Below are positions 35,501 to 50,026 of a stretch of 64,000 bases of DNA, one piece after another (position 1 is the stretch's first letter; every line of letters begins with the position of its first letter). Both the position numbers and the translations under genes were made by a program. The notes beneath the pieces were generated by a model. The model was not told the origin of the DNA and searched no databases. It saw only the letters and a list, made by a program, of their open reading frames with translations. Source of the stretch: Siphonodentalium dalli (taxonomy: Eukaryota; Mollusca; Scaphopoda; Gadilida; Siphonodentaliidae); NCBI GenBank assembly GCA_032622095.1, contig CP136068.1:126859989-126923988 (forward strand), read 5' to 3'.

Positions 35501-38500
35501 CTCCCTCACTATAAAGGTTTCTACACACATTGTTGTGATATTTACTCTGTGTGGTACTCTCTCACTATAAAGGTTTCTACACACATTGTTGTGATATTTA
35601 CTCTGTGTGGTACTCTCTCACTATAAAGGTTTCTACATACATTGGTGTGATATTTACCCTGTGTGTGGTCCTCACCACCCGTAAAGGTTTCTACACACAT
35701 TATTATGAAATTTACTCTGTGTGGTACTCTCTCACTATAAAGGTTTCTACATACATTGTTGTGATATTTACTCTGTGTGGTACTCTCTCACTATAAAGGT
35801 TTCTACATACATTGGTGTGATATTTACCCTGTGTGTGGTCCTCACCACCCGTAAAGGTTTCTACACACATTGTTATGATATTTACTCTGTGTGGTACTCT
35901 CTCACTATAAAGGTTTCTACACACATTGTTATGATATTTACTCTGTGTGGTACTCTCTCACTATAAAGGTTTCTACACACATTGTTATGATATTTACTCT
36001 GTGTGGTACTCCCTCACTATAAAGGTTTCTACACACATTGTTGTGATATTTACTCTGTGTGGTACTCTCTCACTATAAAGGTTTCTACACACATTGTTGT
36101 GATATTTACTCTGTGTGGTACTCTCTCACTATAAAGGTTTCTACATACATTGTTGTGATATTTACTCTGTGTGTGGTCCTCCCCACCAGTAAAGGTTTCT
36201 ACACACATTGTTATGATATTTACTCTGTGTGGTACTCTCTCACTATAAAGGTTTCTACACACATTGTTATGATATTTACTCTGTGTGTGGTCCTCCCCAC
36301 CAGTAAAGGTTTCTACACACATTGTTGTGATATTTACTCTGTGTGGTACTCTCTCACTATAAAGGTTTCTACATACATTGGTGTGATATTTACTCTGTGT
36401 GGTACTCTCTCACTATAAAGGTTTCTACATACATTGTTATGATATTTACTCTGTGTGGTACTCTCTCACTATAAAGGTTTCTACATACATTGTTGTGATA
36501 TTTACTCTGTGTGTGGTCCTCCCCACCAGTAAAGGTTTCTACACACATTGTTATGATATTTACTCTGTGTGGTACTCTCTCACTATAAAGGTTTCTACAC
36601 ACATTGTTATGATATTTACTCTGTGTGTGGTCCTCCCCACCAGTAAAGGTTTCTACACACATTGTTGTGATATTTACTCTGTGTGGTACTCTCTCACTAT
36701 AAAGGTTTCTACACACATTGTTATGATATTTACTCTGTGTGGTACTCTCTCACTATAAAGGTTTCTACACACATTTTTGTGATATTTACTCTGTGCGGTA
36801 CTCTCTCACTATAAAGGTTTCTACACACATTGTTATGATATTTACTCTGTGTGGTACTCCCTCACTATAAAGGTTTCTACATACATTGTTGTGATATTTA
36901 CTCTGTGTGTGGTCCTCCCAACCAGTAAAGGTTTCTACACACATTGTTGTGATATTTACTCTGTGTGGTACTCTCTCATTATAAAGGTTTCTACACACAT
37001 TGTTGTGATATTTACTCTGTGTGGTACTCTCTCACTATAAAGGTTTCTACATACATTGTTGTGATATTTACTCTGTGTGTGGTCCTCCCCACCAGTAAAG
37101 GTTTCTACACACATTGTTGTGATATTTACTCTGTGTGGTACTCTCTCACTATAAAGGTTTCTACACACATTGTTATGATATTTACTCTGTGTGTGGTCCT
37201 CCCCACCAGTAAAGGTTTCTACACACATTGTTGTGATATTTACTCTGTGTGGTACTCTCTCACTATAAAGGTTTCTACACACATTTTTGTGATATTTACT
37301 CTGTGTGGTACTCTCTCACTATAAAGGTTTCTACACACATTGTTATGATATTTACTCTGTGTGGTACTCCCTCACTATAAAGGTTTCTACATACATTGTT
37401 GTGATATTTACTCTGTGTGTGGTCCTCCCCACCAGTAAAGGTTTCTACACACATTGTTGTGATATTTACTCTGTGTGGTACTCTCTCACTATAAAGGTTT
37501 CTACACACATTGTTGTGATATTTACTCTGTGTGGTACTCTCTCACTATAAAGGTTTCTACATACATTGTTGTGATATTTACTCTGTGTGTGGTCCTCCCC
37601 ACCAGTAAAGGTTTCTACACACATTGTTGTGATATTTACTCTGTGTGGTACTCTCTCACTATAAAGGTTTCTACATACATTGTTGTGATATTTACTCTGT
37701 GTGGTACTCTCTCACTATAAAGGTTTCTACACACATTGTTATGATATTTACTCTGTGTGTGGTCCTCCCCACCAGTAAAGGTTTCTACATACATTGTTGT
37801 GATATTTACTCTGTGTGGTACTCTCTCACTATAAAGGTTTCTACATACATTGTTGTGATATTTACTCTGTGTGGTACTCTCTCACTATAAAGGTTTCTAC
37901 ATACATTGTTGTGATATTTACTCTGTGTGTGGTCCTCCCCACCAGTAAAGGTTTCTACAGACATTGTTGTGATATTTACTCTGTGTGTGGTCCTCCCCAC
38001 CAGTAAAGGTTTCTACATACATTGTTGTGATATTTACTCTGTGTGTGGTCCTCCCCACCAGTAAAGGTTTCTACATACATTGTTGTGATATTTACTCTGT
38101 GTGTGGTCCTCCCCACCAGTAAAGGTTTCTACACACATTGTTGTGATATTTACTCTGTGTGTGGTCCTCCCCACCAGTAAAGGTTTCTACACACATTGTT
38201 GTGATATTTACTCTGTGTGTGGTCCTCCCCCACCAGTAAAGGTTTCTACACACATTGTTATGATATTTACTCTGTGTGGTACTCTCTCACTATAAAGGTT
38301 TCTACATACATTGGTGTGATATTTACCCTGTGTGTGGTCCTCCCCACCAGTAAAGGTTTCTACACACATTGTTATGATATTTACTCTGTGTGGTACTCTC
38401 TCACTATAAAGGTTTCTACACACATAGTTGTGATATTTACTCTGTGTGGTACTCTCTCACTATAAAGGTTTCTACATACATTGTTATGATATTTACTCTG

Positions 38501-38520
38501 TGTGTGGTCCTCCCCACCAG
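32550..38520 (+). repeat. Satellite segmental duplication, copy 1 (~6.0 kb)
   Basis: Rare variants recur at a fixed 5972-bp offset and then, after two indels, at 6086 bp. Examples: TGTGCGGTCC at 32591 and 38563; CTCAGTGTGG near 32924 and 38896; ACTCGCTCAC near 33164 and 39136; TTCTAAACAC near 33524 and 39496; GTGCGGTAC near 36795 and 42881. Apart from the indels the copies look almost identical over the region I compared. Confidence 0.9.
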
Positions 38521-41500
38521 TAAAGGTTTCTACACACATTGTTGTGATATTTACTCTGTGTGCGGTCCTCCCCACCAGTAAAGGTTTCTACACACATTGT
38601 TATGATATTTACTCTGTGTGGTACTCTCTCACTATAAAGGTTTCTACATACATTGGTGTGATATTTACTCTGTGTGGTCCTCCCCACCAGTAAAGGTTTC
38701 TACACACATTGTTGTGATATTTACTCTGTGTGGTACTCTCTCACTATAAAGGTTTCTACATACATTGGTGTGATATTTACTCTGTGTGGTACTCTCTCAC
38801 TATAAAGGTTTCTACATACATTGTTGTGATATTTACTCTGTGTGTGGTCCTCACCACCCATAAAGGTTTCTACACACATTGTTATGATATTTACTCAGTG
38901 TGGTACTCTCTCACTATAAAGGTTTCTACACACATTGTTATGATATTTACTCTGTGTGGTACTCTCTCACTATAAAGGTTTCTACATACATTGTTGTGAT
39001 ATTTACTCTGTGTGTGGTCCTCCCCACCAGTAAAGGTTTCTACACACATTGTTGTGATATTTACTCTGTGTGTGGTCCTCCCCACCAGTAATGGTTTCTA
39101 CACACATTGTTGTGATATTTACTCTGTGTGGTACTCGCTCACTATAAAGGTTTCTACAAACATTGTTATGATATTTACTCTGTGTGGTACTCTCTCACTA
39201 TAAAGGTTTCTACATACATTGTTGTGATATTTACTCTGTGTGTGGTCCTCCCCACCAGTAAAGGTTTCTACACACATTGTTGTGATATTTACTCTGTGTG
39301 GTACTCTCTCACTATAAAGGTTTCTACATACATTGGTGTGATATTTACTCTGTGTGTGGTCCTCCCCACCAGTAAAGGTTTCTACACACATTGTTATGAT
39401 ATTTACTCTGTGTGGTACTCTCTCACTATAAAGGTTTCTACATACATTGTTGTGATATTTACTCTGTGTGTGGTCCTCCCCACCAGTAAAGGTTTCTAAA
39501 CACATTGTTGTGATATTTACTCTGTGTGGTACTCTCTCACTATAAAGGTTTCTACATACATTGTTGTGATATTTACTCTGTGTGGTACTCTCTCACTATA
39601 AAGGTTTCTACATACATTGGTGTGATATTTACTCTGTGTGTGGTCCTCCCCACCAGTAAAGGTTTCTACACACATTGTTATGATATTTACTCTGTGTGGT
39701 ACTCTCTCACTATAAAGGTTTCTACATACATTGTTGTGATATTTACTCTGTGTGGTACTCTCTCACTATAAAGGTTTCTACATACATTGGTGTGATATTT
39801 ACTCTGTGTGTGGTCCTCCCCCACCAGTAAAGGTTTCTACACACATTGTTGTGATATTTACCCTGTGTGTGGTCCTCCCCACCAGTAAAGGTTTCTACAC
39901 ACATTGTTGTGATATTTACTCTGTGTGTGGTCCTCCCCACCAGTAAAGGTTTCTACACACATTGTTGTGATATTTACTCTGTGTGTGGTCCTCCCCACCA
40001 GTAAAGGTTTCTACATACATTGTTGTGATATTTACTCTGTGTGTGGTCCTCCCCACCAGTAAAGGTTTCTACACACATTGTTGTGATATTTACTCTGTGT
40101 GGTACTCTCTCACTATAAAGGTTTCTACACACATTGTTGTGATATTTACTCTGTGTGTGGTCCTCCCAACCAGTAAAGGTTTCTACATACATTGTTATGA
40201 TATTTACTCTGTGTGGTACTCTCTCACTATAAAGGTTTCTACATACATTGGTGTGATATTTACTCTGTGTGTGGTCCTCCCAACCAGTAAAGGTTTCTAC
40301 ATACATTGTTATGATATTTACTCTGTGTGGTACTCTCTCACTATAAAGGTTTCTACATACATTGTTGTGATATTTACTCTGTGTGTGGTCCTCCCCCACC
40401 AGTAAAGGTTTCTACATACATTGTTATGATATTTACTCTGTGTGGTACTCTCTCACTATAAAGGTTTCTACATACATTGTTGTGATATTTACTCTGTGTG
40501 TGGTCCTCCCAACCAGTAAAGGTTTCTACATACATTGTTATGATATTTACTCTGTGTGGTACTCTCTCACTATAAAGGTTTCTACATACATTGGTGTGAT
40601 ATTTACTCTGTGTGTGGTCCTCCTCCAACAGTAAAGGTTTCTACACACATTGTTGTGATATTTACCCTGTGTGTGGTCCTCCCCACCAGTAAAGGTTTCT
40701 ACACACATTGTTGTGATATTTACTCTGTGTGTGGTCCTCCCCACCAGTAAAGGTTTCTACACACATTGTTGTGATATTTACTCTGTGTGTGGTCCTCCCC
40801 ACCAGTAAAGGTTTCTACACACATTGTTATGATATTTACTCTGTGTGGTACTCTCTCACTATAAAGGTTTCTACATACATTGTTGTGATATTTACTCTGT
40901 GTGTGGTCCTCCCCACCAGTAAAGGTTTCTACACACATTGTTGTGATATTTACTCTGTGTGGTACTCTCTCACTATAAAGGTTTCTACATACATTGTTGT
41001 GATATTTACTCTGTGTGGTACTCCCTCACTATAAAGGTTTCTACATACATTGGTGTGATATTTACTCTGTGTGTGGTCCTCCCCACCAGTAAAGGTTTCT
41101 ACACACATTGTTATGATATTTACTCTGTGTGGTACTCTCTCACTATAAAGGTTTCTACATACATTGTTGTGATATTTACTCTGTGTGGTACTCTCTCACT
41201 ATAAAGGTTTCTACATACATTGGTGTGATATTTACCCTGTGTGTGGTCCTCACCACCCGTAAAGGTTTCTACACACATTATTATGATATTTACTCTGTGT
41301 GGTACTCTCTCACTATAAAGGTTTCTACATACATTGTTGTGATATTTACTCTGTGTGGTACTCTCTCACTATAAAGGTTTCTACATACATTGGTGTGATA
41401 TTTACCCTGTGTGTGGTCCTCACCACCCGTAAAGGTTTCTACACACATTGTTATGATATTTACTCTGTGTGGTACTCTCTCACTATAAAGGTTTCTACAC

Positions 41501-44500
41501 ACATTGTTATGATATTTACTCTGTGTGGTACTCTCTCACTATAAAGGTTTCTACACACATTGTTATGATATTTACTCTGTGTGGTACTCCCTCACTATAA
41601 AGGTTTCTACACACATTGTTGTGATATTTACTCTGTGTGGTACTCTCTCACTATAAAGGTTTCTACACACATTGTTGTGATATTTACTCTGTGTGGTACT
41701 CTCTCACTATAAAGGTTTCTACATACATTGGTGTGATATTTACCCTGTGTGTGGTCCTCACCACCCGTAAAGGTTTCTACACACATTATTATGATATTTA
41801 CTCTGTGTGGTACTCTCTCACTATAAAGGTTTCTACATACATTGTTGTGATATTTACTCTGTGTGGTACTCTCTCACTATAAAGGTTTCTACATACATTG
41901 GTGTGATATTTACCCTGTGTGTGGTCCTCACCACCCGTAAAGGTTTCTACACACATTGTTATGATATTTACTCTGTGTGGTACTCTCTCACTATAAAGGT
42001 TTCTACACACATTGTTATGATATTTACTCTGTGTGGTACTCTCTCACTATAAAGGTTTCTACACACATTGTTATGATATTTACTCTGTGTGGTACTCCCT
42101 CACTATAAAGGTTTCTACACACATTGTTGTGATATTTACTCTGTGTGGTACTCTCTCACTATAAAGGTTTCTACACACATTGTTGTGATATTTACTCTGT
42201 GTGGTACTCTCTCACTATAAAGGTTTCTACATACATTGTTGTGATATTTACTCTGTGTGTGGTCCTCCCCACCAGTAAAGGTTTCTACACACATTGTTAT
42301 GATATTTACTCTGTGTGGTACTCTCTCACTATAAAGGTTTCTACACACATTGTTATGATATTTACTCTGTGTGTGGTCCTCCCCACCAGTAAAGGTTTCT
42401 ACACACATTGTTGTGATATTTACTCTGTGTGGTACTCTCTCACTATAAAGGTTTCTACATACATTGGTGTGATATTTACTCTGTGTGGTACTCTCTCACT
42501 ATAAAGGTTTCTACATACATTGTTATGATATTTACTCTGTGTGGTACTCTCTCACTATAAAGGTTTCTACATACATTGTTGTGATATTTACTCTGTGTGT
42601 GGTCCTCCCCACCAGTAAAGGTTTCTACACACATTGTTATGATATTTACTCTGTGTGGTACTCTCTCACTATAAAGGTTTCTACACACATTGTTATGATA
42701 TTTACTCTGTGTGTGGTCCTCCCCACCAGTAAAGGTTTCTACACACATTGTTGTGATATTTACTCTGTGTGGTACTCTCTCACTATAAAGGTTTCTACAC
42801 ACATTGTTATGATATTTACTCTGTGTGGTACTCTCTCACTATAAAGGTTTCTACACACATTTTTGTGATATTTACTCTGTGCGGTACTCTCTCACTATAA
42901 AGGTTTCTACACACATTGTTATGATATTTACTCTGTGTGGTACTCCCTCACTATAAAGGTTTCTACATACATTGTTGTGATATTTACTCTGTGTGTGGTC
43001 CTCCCAACCAGTAAAGGTTTCTACACACATTGTTGTGATATTTACTCTGTGTGGTACTCTCTCATTATAAAGGTTTCTACACACATTGTTGTGATATTTA
43101 CTCTGTGTGGTACTCTCTCACTATAAAGGTTTCTACATACATTGTTGTGATATTTACTCTGTGTGTGGTCCTCCCCACCAGTAAAGGTTTCTACACACAT
43201 TGTTGTGATATTTACTCTGTGTGGTACTCTCTCACTATAAAGGTTTCTACACACATTGTTATGATATTTACTCTGTGTGTGGTCCTCCCCACCAGTAAAG
43301 GTTTCTACACACATTGTTGTGATATTTACTCTGTGTGGTACTCTCTCACTATAAAGGTTTCTACACACATTTTTGTGATATTTACTCTGTGTGGTACTCT
43401 CTCACTATAAAGGTTTCTACACACATTGTTATGATATTTACTCTGTGTGGTACTCCCTCACTATAAAGGTTTCTACATACATTGTTGTGATATTTACTCT
43501 GTGTGTGGTCCTCCCCACCAGTAAAGGTTTCTACACACATTGTTGTGATATTTACTCTGTGTGGTACTCTCTCACTATAAAGGTTTCTACACACATTGTT
43601 GTGATATTTACTCTGTGTGGTACTCTCTCACTATAAAGGTTTCTACATACATTGTTGTGATATTTACTCTGTGTGTGGTCCTCCCCACCAGTAAAGGTTT
43701 CTACACACATTGTTGTGATATTTACTCTGTGTGGTACTCTCTCACTATAAAGGTTTCTACATACATTGTTGTGATATTTACTCTGTGTGGTACTCTCTCA
43801 CTATAAAGGTTTCTACACACATTGTTATGATATTTACTCTGTGTGTGGTCCTCCCCACCAGTAAAGGTTTCTACATACATTGTTGTGATATTTACTCTGT
43901 GTGGTACTCTCTCACTATAAAGGTTTCTACATACATTGTTGTGATATTTACTCTGTGTGGTACTCTCTCACTATAAAGGTTTCTACATACATTGTTGTGA
44001 TATTTACTCTGTGTGTGGTCCTCCCCACCAGTAAAGGTTTCTACATACATTGTTGTGATATTTACTCTGTGTGTGGTCCTCCCCACCAGTAAAGGTTTCT
44101 ACATACATTGTTGTGATATTTACTCTGTGTGTGGTCCTCCCCACCAGTAAAGGTTTCTACATACATTGTTGTGATATTTACTCTGTGTGTGGTCCTCCCC
44201 ACCAGTAAAGGTTTCTACACACATTGTTGTGATATTTACTCTGTGTGTGGTCCTCCCCACCAGTAAAGGTTTCTACACACATTGTTGTGATATTTACTCT
44301 GTGTGTGGTCCTCCCCCACCAGTAAAGGTTTCTACACACATTGTTATGATATTTACTCTGTGTGGTACTCTCTCACTATAAAGGTTTCTACATACATTGG
44401 TGTGATATTTACCCTGTGTGTGGTCCTCCCCACCAGTAAAGGTTTCTACACACATTGTTATGATATTTACTCTGTGTGGTACTCTCTCACTATAAAGGTT

Positions 44501-44606
44501 TCTACACACATTGTTGTGATATTTACTCTGTGTGGTACTCTCTCACTATAAAGGTTTCTACATACATTGTTATGATATTTACTCTGTGTGTGGTCCTCCC
44601 CACCAG
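38521..44606 (+). repeat. Satellite segmental duplication, copy 2 (~6.1 kb)
   Basis: Head-to-tail partner of 32550-38520. It carries a gain of about 228 bp (four monomers) near 40100-40370 and a loss of about 114 bp (two monomers) near 40940, both whole numbers of A+B dimers. That fits unequal exchange or replication slippage in register. Similarity stops near 44606. Confidence 0.88.
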
Positions 44607-47600
44607 TAAAGGTTTCTACATACATTGTTGTGATATTTACTCTGTGTGGTACTCTCTCACTATAAAGGTTTCTACATACATTGTTATGATATTTACTCTG
44701 TGTGTGGTCCTCCCCACCAGTAAAGGTTTCTACATACATTGTTGTGATATTTACTCTGTGTGGTACTCTCTCACTATAAAGGTTTCTACATACATTGTTA
44801 TGATATTTACTCTGTGTGTGGTCCTCCCCACCAGTAAAGGTTTCTACATACATTGTTGTGATATTTACTCTGTGTGGTACTCTCTCACTATAAAGGTTTC
44901 TACACACATTGTTGTGATATTTACTCTGTGTGGTACTCTCTCACTATAAAGGTTTCTACACACATTGTTGTGATATTTACTCTGTGTGTGGTCCTCGCCA
45001 CCAGTAAAGGTTTCTACATACATTGTTATGATATTTACTCTGTGTGGTACTCTCTCACTATAAAGGTTTCTACATACATTGTTGTGATATTTACTCTGTG
45101 TGTGGTCCTCGCCACCAGTAAAGGTTTCTACACACATTGTTGTGATATTTACTCTGTGTGTGGTCCTCCCCACCAGTAAAGGTTTCTACACACATTGTTG
45201 TGATATTTACTCTGTGTGGTACTCTCTCACTATAAAGGTTTCTACATTACATTGTTGTGATATTTACTGTGTGTGGTCCTCCCCACCAGTAAAGGTTTCT
45301 ACACACATTGTTGTGATATTTACTCTGTGTGGTACTCTCTCACTATAAAGGTTTCTACATTACATTGGTGTGATATTTACCCTGTGTGTGGTCCTCCCCA
45401 CCAGTAAAGGTTTCTACACACATTGTTATGATATTTACTCTGTGTGGTACTCTCTCACTATAAAGGTTTCTACATTACATTGTTGTGATATTTACTGTGT
45501 GTGGTCCTCCCCACCAGTAAAGGTTTCTACACACATTGTTGTGATATTTACTCTGTGTGGTACTCTCTCACTATAAAGGTTTCTACATTACATTGGTGTG
45601 ATATTTACCCTGTGTGTGGTCCTCCCCACCAGTAAAGGTTTCTACACACATTGTTATGATATTTACTCTGTGTGGTACTCTCTCACTATAAAGGTTTCTA
45701 CATACATTGGTGTGATATTTACTCTGTGTGTGGTCCTCCCCACCAGTAAAGGTTTCTACACACATTGTTATGATATTTACTCTGTGTGGTACTCTCTCAC
45801 TATAAAGGTTTCTACATACATTGGTGTGATATTTACTCTGTGTGTGGTCCTCCCCACCAGTAAAGGTTTCTACACACATTGTTGTGATATTTACTCTGTG
45901 TGGTACTCCCTCACTATAAAGGTTTCTACATACATTGTTGTGATATTTACTCTGTGTGTGGTCCTCCCCACCAGTAAAGGTTTCTACACACATTGTTGTG
46001 ATATTTACTCTGTGTGTGGTCCTCCCCACCAGTAAAGGTTTCTACACACATTGTTATGATATTTACTCTGTGTGGTACTCTCTCACTATAAAGGTTTCTA
46101 CATACATTGTTGTGATATTTACTCTGTGTGTGGTCCTCCCCACCAGTAAAGGTTTCTACACACATTGTTGTGATATTTACTCTGTGTGGTACTCTCTCAC
46201 TATAAAGGTTTCTACATACATTGGTGTGATATTTACCCTGTGTGTGGTCCTCCCCACCAGTAAAGGTTTCTACACACATTGTTATGATATTTACTCTGTG
46301 TGTGGTCCTCCCCCACCAGTAAAGGTTTCTACACACATTGGTGTGATATTTACTCTGTGTGTGGTCCTCCCCCACCAGTAAAGGTTTCTACACACATTGT
46401 TGTGATATTTACCCTGTGTGTGGTCCTCCCCACCAGTAAAGGTTTCTACACACATTGTTATGATATTTACTCTGTGTGGTACTCTCTCACTATAAAGGTT
46501 TCTACATACATTGTTGTGATATTTACTCTGTGTGTGGTCCTCCCCACCAGTAAAGGTTTCTACACACATTGTTATGATATTTACTCTGTGTGGTACTCTC
46601 TCACTATAAAGGTTTCTACACACATTGTTGTGATATTTACTCTGTGTGGTACTCTCTCACTATAAAGGTTTCTACATACATTGTTGTGATATTTACTCTG
46701 TGTGTGGTCCTCCCCACCAGTAAAGGTTTCTACACACATTGTTGTGATATTTACTCTGTGTGGTACTCTCTCACTATAAAGGTTTCTACATACATTGTTG
46801 TGATATTTACTCTGTGTGGTACTCTCTCACTATAAAGGTTTCTACACACATTGTTGTGATATTTACTCTGTGTGGTACTCTCTCACTATAAAGGTTTCTA
46901 CATACATTGGTGTGATATTTACTCTGTGTGTGGTCCTCCCCACCAGTAAAGGTTTCTACATACATTGTTATGATATTTACTTTGTGTGGTACTCTCTCAC
47001 TATAAAGGTTTCTACATACATTGTTATGATATTTACTCTGTGTGGTACTCTCTCACTATAAAGGTTTCTACATACATTGGTGTGATATTTACTCTGTGTG
47101 TGGTCCTCCCCACCAGTAAAGGTTTCTACATACATTGTTATGATATTTACTCTGTGTGGTACTCTCTCACTATAAAGGTTTCTACATACATTGGTGTGAT
47201 ATTTACTCTGTGTGTGGTCCTCCCCCACCAGTAAAGGTTTCTACACACATTGTTGTGATATTTACCCTGTGTGTGGTCCTCCCCACCAGTAAAGGTTTCT
47301 ACACACATTGTTGTGATATTTACCCTGTGTGTGGTCCTCCCCACCAGTAAAGGTTTCTACACACATTGTTGCGATATTTACTCTGTGTGTGGTCCTCCCC
47401 ACCAGTAAAGGTTTCTACACACATTGTTGTGATATTTACTCTGTGTGGTACTCTCTCACTATAAAGGTTTCTACACACATTGTTGTGATATTTACTCTGT
47501 GTGTGGTCCTCCCCACCAGTAAAGGTTTCTACACACATTGTTGTGATATTTACTCTGTGTGGTACTCTCTCACTATAAAGGTTTCTACATACATTGTTGT

Positions 47601-49477
47601 GATATTTACTCTGTGTGGTACTCTCTCACTATAAAGGTTTCTACACACATTGTTGTGATATTTACTCTGTGTGTGGTCCTCCCCACCAGTAAAGGTTTCT
47701 ACACACATTGTTGTGATATTTACTCTGTGTGTTGTCCTCCCCCACCAGTAAAGGTTTCTACACACATTGTTGTGATATTTACTCTGTGTGGTACTCTCTC
47801 ACTATAAAGGTTTCTACTTACATTGGTGTGATATTTACTCTGTGTGTGGTCCTCCCCCACCAGTAAAGGTTTCTACACACATTGTTGTGATATTTACTCT
47901 GTGTGGTACTCTCTCACTATAAAGGTTTCTACACACATTGTTGTGATATTTACTCTGTGTGTGGTCCTCCCCACCAGTAAAGGTTTCTACACACATTGTT
48001 GTGATATTTACTCTGTGTGTTGTCCTCCCCCACCAGTAAAGGTTTCTACACACATTGTTGTGATATTTACTCTGTGTGGTACTCTCTCACTATAAAGGTT
48101 TCTACTTACATTGGTGTGATATTTACTCTGTGTGTGGTCCTCCCCCACCAGTAAAGGTTTCTACACACATTGTTGTGATATTTACCCTGTGTGTGGTCCT
48201 CCCCACCAGTAAAGGTTTCTACACACATTGTTGTGATATTTACTCTGTGTGGTACTCTCTCACTATAAAGGTTTCTACATACATTGGTGTGATATTTACT
48301 CTGTGTGTGGTCCTCCCCACCAGTAAAGGTTTCTACACACATTTTTGTGATATTTACTCTGTGTGGTACTCTCTCACTATAAAGGTTTCTACATACATTG
48401 GTGTGATATTTACTCTGTGTGTGGTCCTCCCCACCAGTAAAGGTTTCTACACACATCGTTGTGATATTTACTCTGTGTGGTACTCTCTCACTATAAAGGT
48501 TTCTACATACATTGGTGTGATATTTACCCTGTGTGTGGTCCTCCCCACCAGTAAAGGTTTCTACACACATTGTTGTGATATTTACTCTGTGTGGTACTCT
48601 CTCACTATAAAGGTTTCTACACACATTGTTGTGATATTTACTCTGTGTGGTACTCTCTCACTATAAAGGTTTCTACACACATTGTTATGATATTTACTCT
48701 GTGTGTGGTCCTCCCCACCAGTAAAGGTTTCTATACACATTGTTATGATATTTACTCTGTGTGGTACTCTCTCACTATAAAGGTTTCTACACACATTGTT
48801 ATGATATTTACTCTGTGTGGTACTCTCTCACTATAAAGGTTTCGACACACATTGTTGTGATATTTACTCTGTGTGGTACTCTCTCACTATAAAGGTTTCT
48901 ACACACATTGTTGTGATATTTACTCTGTGTGTGGTCCTCCCCACCAGTAAAGGTTTCTACACACATTGTTATGATATTTACTCTGTGTGGTACTCTCTCA
49001 CTATAAAGGTTTCTACACACATTGTTATGATATTTACTCTGTGTGGTACTCTCTCACTATAAAGGTTTCTACACACATTGTTGTGATATTTACTCTGTGT
49101 GGTACTCTCTCACTATAAAGGTTTCTACACACATTGTTGTGATATTTACTCTGTGTGGTACTCTCTCACTATAAAGGTTTCTACACACATTGTTGTGATA
49201 TTTACTCTGTGTGGTACTCTCTCACTATAAAGGTTTCTACATACATTGTTGTGATATTTACTCTGTGTGTGGTCCTCCCCACCAGTAAAGGTTTCTACAT
49301 ACATTGTTATGATATTTACTCTGTGTGTGGTCCTCCCCACCAGTAAAGGTTTCTACACACATTGTTATGATATTTACTCTGTGTGGTCCTCACCACCAGT
49401 AAAGGTTTCTACACACATTGTTGTGATATTTACTCTGTGTGTGGTCCTCCCCACCAGTAAAGGTTTCTACACACATT
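44607..49477 (+). repeat. Distal satellite block with short higher-order repeats
   Basis: Not part of the 6-kb duplication. It holds smaller periodic arrays. A 228-bp (B-A-B-A) unit repeats about four times from about 44480 to 44870. A variant TACATTACATTG pattern repeats at about 228 bp near 45245-45600. A CTACTTACATTGG pattern repeats at about 290 bp near 47813-48104. It ends cleanly at ACACACATT, followed by AAATGAGCAG. Confidence 0.8.
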
Positions 49478-50026
49478 AAATGAGCAGTAAGATCTATTCA
49501 GTTATATTCATTATATATCGTCGATGGACGTCTAAATTGACGTGTATTGCGTTTTTGTGCAAAGAACTTTTTGCATGTAGGCCTAGGTTCCGTTATATAA
49601 GTTCGTCATAACTTAATCGTCAATGATTGAAGTATAAATGCCATTTTCGAGAAAAATTGTGTACTAAAATGTATCAGGATTTTCAGCGAAGTTTTATCGT
49701 TAATTCTAAAATGTCGAAGTTCTATTTTCGAAAACATTTCTGGTAGGATAGTTCTAGTTGGATTCATTTGAAGAAGAATTACTGGAAGTCGTTTCCTCAT
49801 TATCTTGAACGACGGGTACGAATTGTTACTTCTAAAACGTACACCATATGGCAACATAATATTGGTGTTATCCTTCTTGTGTGGTCTGTGGTCACCAAAC
49901 ATTAGTCTGTATTCGTTGTACAACGACCCGATGGCGAATGTGCGAATATACCAAACGTAGCGAATAAGTAATGCATGTGTCGAATTTTTTCGAATACGTA
50001 ACCAATGTCATCTTTGTTGGGCAGAA
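49478..50026. other. Unique-looking DNA right of the satellite; no gene recognised
   Basis: AT-rich sequence with one 105-codon antisense frame (49606-49923) lacking any motif I recognise. A short ATGGCGAATGTGCGAATATACC tract with repeated CGAAT words lies near 49930-49995. Nothing further is supported. Confidence 0.4.

Larger units (their letters stand above)
32153..49477 (+). repeat. 17.3-kb satellite of interleaved 58-bp (A) and 56-bp (B) monomers
   Basis: About 300 monomers. All share TTTCTACA(C/T)ACATTG(T/G)T(G/A)TGATATTTACTCTG. Type A ends TGTGTGGTCCTCCCCACCAG-TAAAGG (58 bp). Type B ends TGTGGTACTCTCTCACTA-TAAAGG (56 bp). Type A has ACACACA and TGTGTGT segments about 18 bp apart that could pair. 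A+B is 114 bp (38 codons), so alternating A/B runs stay open on both strands and give long but meaningless frames. The edges are sharp: left at about 32153 with early diverged units (ACCCGTAATTTTT), right at 49477. No transposon or gene interrupts the array. Confidence 0.97.

Noticed and set aside
32153-49477. CRISPR array
   Set aside because: Units are directly adjacent with no unique spacers; the two tails are two monomer classes. The window is eukaryotic.
32135-49479. Dozens of 60-196-codon frames on both strands (VSTHIVVIFTLC- and HRVNITTMCVETF-type)
   Set aside because: They arise because an A+B dimer is 114 bp (38 codons) and lacks stops in two frames. Both strands are open at once and frames end where two like monomers meet. 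They are satellite translation, not proteins.
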